The notes beneath the pieces were generated by a model that was not told the DNA's origin, did not search any database, and saw only the letters and a program-made list of their open reading frames with translations. From assembly GCA_041672465.1 (NCBI GenBank), contig JBAYZO010000061.1, forward strand, positions 1 to 8,935: a stretch of 8,935 nucleotides of DNA, written 5' to 3'. This document shows, piece by piece, positions 6,151-8,935 of the stretch. A program made the position numbers and the translations under genes. This stretch comes from UBA1206 sp041672465. Its GTDB lineage: Bacteria > Bacillota > Clostridia > Oscillospirales > CAG-382. Within the stretch, counting starts at the first letter, position 1. Each line of letters starts with the position of its first letter.

Positions 6151-6822
6151 TTATTTCACATATTCTAAATAACAACGGCAATTAATTCTTTCTCCCGGGG
6201 GTAATCGTATATCGCCCGGATGATTGGCTTTCATTCCTGCCGCTTTGAAATCATCGTAAATATTAACCTCTTGATCCGCAACGTTATCGTGCCATGCCGT
6301 ATCTCGAACATCATCATCTCTTTGCGTTCGCCATATTTTCTTTTTCATGCCAACTGACGCTGCTTCTTCATTCTTTCTTTTCTCTAATATTTCATGCCCC
6401 TCAGTTCTTAGCGCCCTTATTGACCTAACTTTAGAAGCGTATCTTTTTTCCAAAGTCTTTGTTATTTCTTCTTCGGTTTTATTGGCTCTTCTTAAAACTC
6501 TTGCTTCGTACATGATATTTGGCGTTTCAACCTTAACTGGCGTTGTTTTCACTTCAGGTGGATGCTTCATTACAAACTTAGCAAACTCTTTTTCAGCGCC
6601 CGGAATGTATGTATCTATAATCTTGGTCTTAGGTATAACGCCTTGCATTTGCAACGCGATATTTGCAAACACCGCTGTTACAAGCGCAATATTGCCGTCT
6701 AACGCTTTTTCTTTCTCACCCGCTATAATTCCTTTGATATAATTAGAATATTGCAACCAAGCGTATATTGCGATGAAATAGATAAATGCTTCTTCTAAAT
6801 CATCACGTTGTTTCCGCGTCAT
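6151..6822 (-). CDS. Minor head protein, SPP1 gp7 / phage Mu gpF-like (short form)
   Basis: This protein is expected to sit inside the procapsid near the portal; SPP1 gp7 is known to bind the portal and affect DNA ejection. The diagnostic part is the C-terminus, about residues 164-223: W-R-T-Q-R-D followed by RDTAWHDNVADQ, then PGDIRLPPGERINCRCYLEY. This is the familiar SPP1-gp7/MuF ending with a conserved INCRC block at 213-217. The N-terminal 60 residues contain hydrophobic helices (around 12-34 and 44-60), and the middle (about 107-150) is charged and helical. At 223 residues it is shorter than SPP1 gp7. No toxin or other effector domain is fused after the MuF part. The start ATG at 6822 has AGAGGG upstream and lies within the end of the portal gene. 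The stop is TAA. Confidence 0.85.
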   Translation of the reverse strand: MTRKQRDDLEEAFIYFIAIYAWLQYSNYIKGIIAGEKEKALDGNIALVTAVFANIALQMQGVIPKTKIIDTYIPGAEKEFAKFVMKHPPEVKTTPVKVETPNIMYEARVLRRANKTEEEITKTLEKRYASKVRSIRALRTEGHEILEKRKNEEAASVGMKKKIWRTQRDDDVRDTAWHDNVADQEVNIYDDFKAAGMKANHPGDIRLPPGERINCRCYLEYVK

Positions 6823-8293
6823 TTTCCATTCCCTCTACAGGTTCATACGCTTGAATGATTGCTTTTTTTCGTGCTATTTCTTCTTCATACATCTTGATTG
6901 CTTCTTCGAGCGGTATCTTTAATGTTTTCGCAACCGCATAATACGGTGGAATATAACCTTTGTCGGCTAAGTTAGTCCAGTTCAACGCGATTGCTTCATC
7001 GTCTTGAACAATTGAATCATCAAACTCAACCTTGATAACGATTTTATTTGGATCGCCATTATATCTCCCTACTGTTTTTTCTAAGACAAGTATTGACCGA
7101 ATCATATCTTTAATAGCTCTTCCAAGGATTTTTTCATGCTTTTTCTTTGTTTTATAAGTTTCTGCGCTTGAATGAATAACATTCTTTTCGTTTTGATACT
7201 GACCTTGCTCATTGAATAAATAAAAGTTCTTTCCTAAACCGGCTCTAAATCCGATTGTCTGCAAGATTTTATTTAACCCAATTTCAAGCATGTCCATTCG
7301 GAAATCGCCTTGAAAGTATTCAATAGCCTTTTGTCCGTCGTCTCCATTTTTACGCCGGATAGGCAAAGCCATTAAACACGTGTCTTTTCGATTGAAATAA
7401 TTAACGAATTGCACTTCTCCGGTTTCTTCATTATCAACCATTTTAGTTTCTAATAATTGTGAATCAACAATAATTCTTGTGCGGTTATCTTCAGCTTCCG
7501 ATTGAAACATATCGAATAATGTATCTGCGATTTTAAAGTATGAGATCATCGTTGAGTATACGCTTACACCATACGGAGAATTAATGTTATGCTGGTTTTG
7601 AATGTTTGGCTTGATAACTTGAAATCCGGGGGTTGCTGAATCAAATGTAAATGAGTAATCTAACCCCGTTCCTTTGCCTAATACATAATCTAAGCTTGTT
7701 CTCTTTCCTACGTTCTGCGAATCGCCAGATATATACGCTTCGTGTGTTACTGTATATTTACCATTTTTAATTTCGTGATACTGTATATGAGTGTAATACT
7801 TTTTTTCGATTGCTTGCTGGCTAAACGTTGCTAAAGCAGTTACTCTTCGATTGTTCCATGCCAACGGTAACGCGTTTTCAAAGTTAATGAAATCAAGTTT
7901 AGTTTCGCCATTGTCAAGATACTCAACTATATAACCCATACCCATGCCGAAAGATGTTTCAATTATCGCCGCCATGTTTTCATCAAAGTTATTATCTTCC
8001 AATATTTGGTTAACAACCGTACTTGTTGGCTCATCTTCTATGATAATATGACATTTCTCATTCCACAGCAACGTGGCCATATCTTCACATAGTTTTTTAG
8101 GCATGTTCATTGTTTGGCGCTCGAACGATTCGGTAATGCCATTTATTTTCTGGGTAAACGTATGAAACTCATTAACGCTTCCTCTGAACCAAGACAGCCA
8201 TTCTTGTTGTTTTAATTGTATATCGCCAATAATTGGGTTATAACCGTGCCTTTTTGTTACATTTGCTAAACTACTAATATATTTGCTGTCCAC
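6803..8293 (-). CDS. Phage portal protein, A118/SPP1 gp6-like
   Basis: This is the dodecameric ring at the packaging vertex, through which DNA enters and leaves the head; it docks the terminase and later the connector proteins. The N-terminal part carries the pattern typical of SPP1/A118-type portals: WLSWFRGSVNEFH (about residues 32-44), then a conserved PKKLCEDMATLLWNEK segment (about 65-80), and an acidic, helical C-terminal end. I chose GTG at 8293 as the start because it is preceded by AAAAGGGGG at 6 nt spacing. The alternatives are ATG at 8320, which has only a close AAGG, and TTG at 8350. With this start the protein is 496 residues, within the usual range for this family. The stop is TGA. 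It overlaps terL by 20 nt upstream and the minor head gene by 20 nt downstream, suggesting translational coupling. Confidence 0.9.
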   Translation of the reverse strand: MDSKYISSLANVTKRHGYNPIIGDIQLKQQEWLSWFRGSVNEFHTFTQKINGITESFERQTMNMPKKLCEDMATLLWNEKCHIIIEDEPTSTVVNQILEDNNFDENMAAIIETSFGMGMGYIVEYLDNGETKLDFINFENALPLAWNNRRVTALATFSQQAIEKKYYTHIQYHEIKNGKYTVTHEAYISGDSQNVGKRTSLDYVLGKGTGLDYSFTFDSATPGFQVIKPNIQNQHNINSPYGVSVYSTMISYFKIADTLFDMFQSEAEDNRTRIIVDSQLLETKMVDNEETGEVQFVNYFNRKDTCLMALPIRRKNGDDGQKAIEYFQGDFRMDMLEIGLNKILQTIGFRAGLGKNFYLFNEQGQYQNEKNVIHSSAETYKTKKKHEKILGRAIKDMIRSILVLEKTVGRYNGDPNKIVIKVEFDDSIVQDDEAIALNWTNLADKGYIPPYYAVAKTLKIPLEEAIKMYEEEIARKKAIIQAYEPVEGMENDAETT

Positions 8294-8935
8294 AATTTGC
8301 CCCCTTTTCAGTTCTGACATAACCTTTGGCACGTAATATTGCCGATTCAATCATCGGAATATCATCAAGCCACCCATACTCGCAACTATCTAAACTGTCA
8401 ATATCTGTCGTTCCATCGTCTCTTCTATTGCCATTGGCGTCTCGTTCGCATTCGATTAAAGCCTTTATTAAATGTTTGCAAGACGGATCAATTTGCATAT
8501 AGCCCGGCAACGCACACATTAGATTCATTATCGCTATTCTTTCCTCGATCGCTGAGTCATACTTTTCACCGCGTGGTTGTTTGTTTGTTTCTTCAATGAT
8601 TACATACCCAATCGCCCGGCGTATTCTTTCGCGTTTTAAATAACTCCAGAAATGCTTAGCTGCGCTGTCAACATACGCTCTCATAACCTTGCCATAGGTT
8701 TTGTAACACTCTTCAGCAAACCTGAAGAAGTCGTCAGCGTATTCGATCACGCCTTTGTCGCCTTGGCTCACTGTGTTTTTATGCCAGTATTGTTTTGGGA
8801 ATCTTACACCAGTCCAGTTTGGCAATAAGCCATACAATACAAACGATGTTGCGTCTGTTTCGCCATAATCAACGCCAATAAACAAGTGCATGAATTGTTT
8901 TTCTTCAACGTGTTTAACATGAATTCTTTCATCAA
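8274..8935 (-). CDS. terL: Terminase large subunit, C-terminal nuclease domain (partial, 5' end outside window)
   Basis: This is the DNA-packaging motor subunit that cuts concatemeric phage DNA and drives it into the procapsid; only the C-terminal nuclease part is here. The frame is open to the right edge, giving 219 complete codons, so the Met at 8891 is internal and not the start. An RNase H-like nuclease is indicated by FIGVDYGETDATSF, with the first metal-binding Asp about 22 residues in, by YVDSAAKHFW with a second Asp on a beta-strand, and by a late DIDSLDSCEYGW, which fits the usual third Asp motif followed by an aromatic residue. The ATPase motifs (Walker A/B) would lie outside the window. 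The gene ends in TAG and overlaps the portal gene that follows by about 20 nt, the classic order terL-portal. I am confident of the family from motif pattern and context together. Confidence 0.9.
   Translation of the reverse strand, partial: DERIHVKHVEEKQFMHLFIGVDYGETDATSFVLYGLLPNWTGVRFPKQYWHKNTVSQGDKGVIEYADDFFRFAEECYKTYGKVMRAYVDSAAKHFWSYLKRERIRRAIGYVIIEETNKQPRGEKYDSAIEERIAIMNLMCALPGYMQIDPSCKHLIKALIECERDANGNRRDDGTTDIDSLDSCEYGWLDDIPMIESAILRAKGYVRTEKGANCGQQIY
8294..8307 (-). promoter_or_regulatory. Ribosome binding site deciding the portal GTG start
   Basis: Read on the minus strand, AAAAGGGGG is followed by six bases and then GTG at 8293. It lies inside the end of the terminase gene. It is a much better Shine-Dalgarno match than anything before the longer candidate starts at 8320 (ATG) or 8350 (TTG), so it supports a GTG start for the portal. 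Confidence 0.6.

Noticed and set aside
6347..6742. Plus-strand open frame of 131 codons with hydrophobic stretches
   Set aside because: It mirrors the minor head gene, whose C-terminal INCRC block makes the minus-strand reading certain; the apparent hydrophobicity is a by-product of reading the antisense strand.
1..8935. Alternative genetic code (TGA or TAG read as sense)
   Set aside because: TAA, TAG and TGA each end genes at expected lengths (for example TGA at 3362, 3048 and 6803; TAG at 4632, 1782 and 8274), so the standard bacterial code fits.
1..8935. CRISPR arrays, tRNA genes, insertion sequences, attachment sites, defence or toxin genes
   Set aside because: I saw no direct-repeat arrays, cloverleaf-like sequence, transposase motifs or non-structural genes; coding sequence for virion proteins fills nearly the whole window.

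Overview
The window is a compact virion-morphogenesis module of a tailed double-stranded DNA phage or prophage. It is AT-rich and every supported gene lies on the minus strand, so it reads from right to left. The portal type (A118/SPP1-like), the strong G-rich ribosome binding sites and the use of TAA, TAG and TGA all as stops point to a phage of a low-GC Gram-positive host (Bacillota) using the standard bacterial code. That host assignment is an inference, because no host gene is present.

In transcription order the layout is: the C-terminal nuclease half of the large terminase (8935-8274, cut by the window edge); portal (8293-6803); a short SPP1 gp7/MuF-type minor head protein (6822-6151); a scaffold-like protein (6053-5553); an HK97-fold major capsid protein (5507-4632); two InlB B-type (Listeria-Bacteroides) repeats in the -1 frame directly overlapping the capsid gene end (about 4656-4186); a hairpin that looks like a terminator (4137-4181); three small head-tail interface genes (4124-3660, 3673-3362, 3356-3048); a 274-residue tail-type protein (3043-2219); a 145-residue helical, alanine/glycine-rich protein (2219-1782); and a large tail or baseplate hub-like protein that runs off the left edge (1789-1).

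The genes fit together as one packaging, head and tail-joining programme: terminase pumps DNA through the portal, scaffold and capsid protein build the procapsid, the small connectors close the head, and the tail proteins attach below. Genes are tightly packed, often with short overlaps (20 nt, 20 nt, about 14 nt, 1 nt, 8 nt).

The most notable observation is that the InlB repeat region has no plausible start codon of its own. Its first beta-strand lies upstream of the first possible start, and its frame joins the capsid frame by a single -1 shift at a run of six A residues shortly before the capsid stop codon. This fits a programmed frameshift giving a minority of capsid subunits a C-terminal adhesive domain. 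A second point is that no long tape-measure gene occurs between the connector genes and the hub-like gene, which suggests a very short tail or an unusual gene order.
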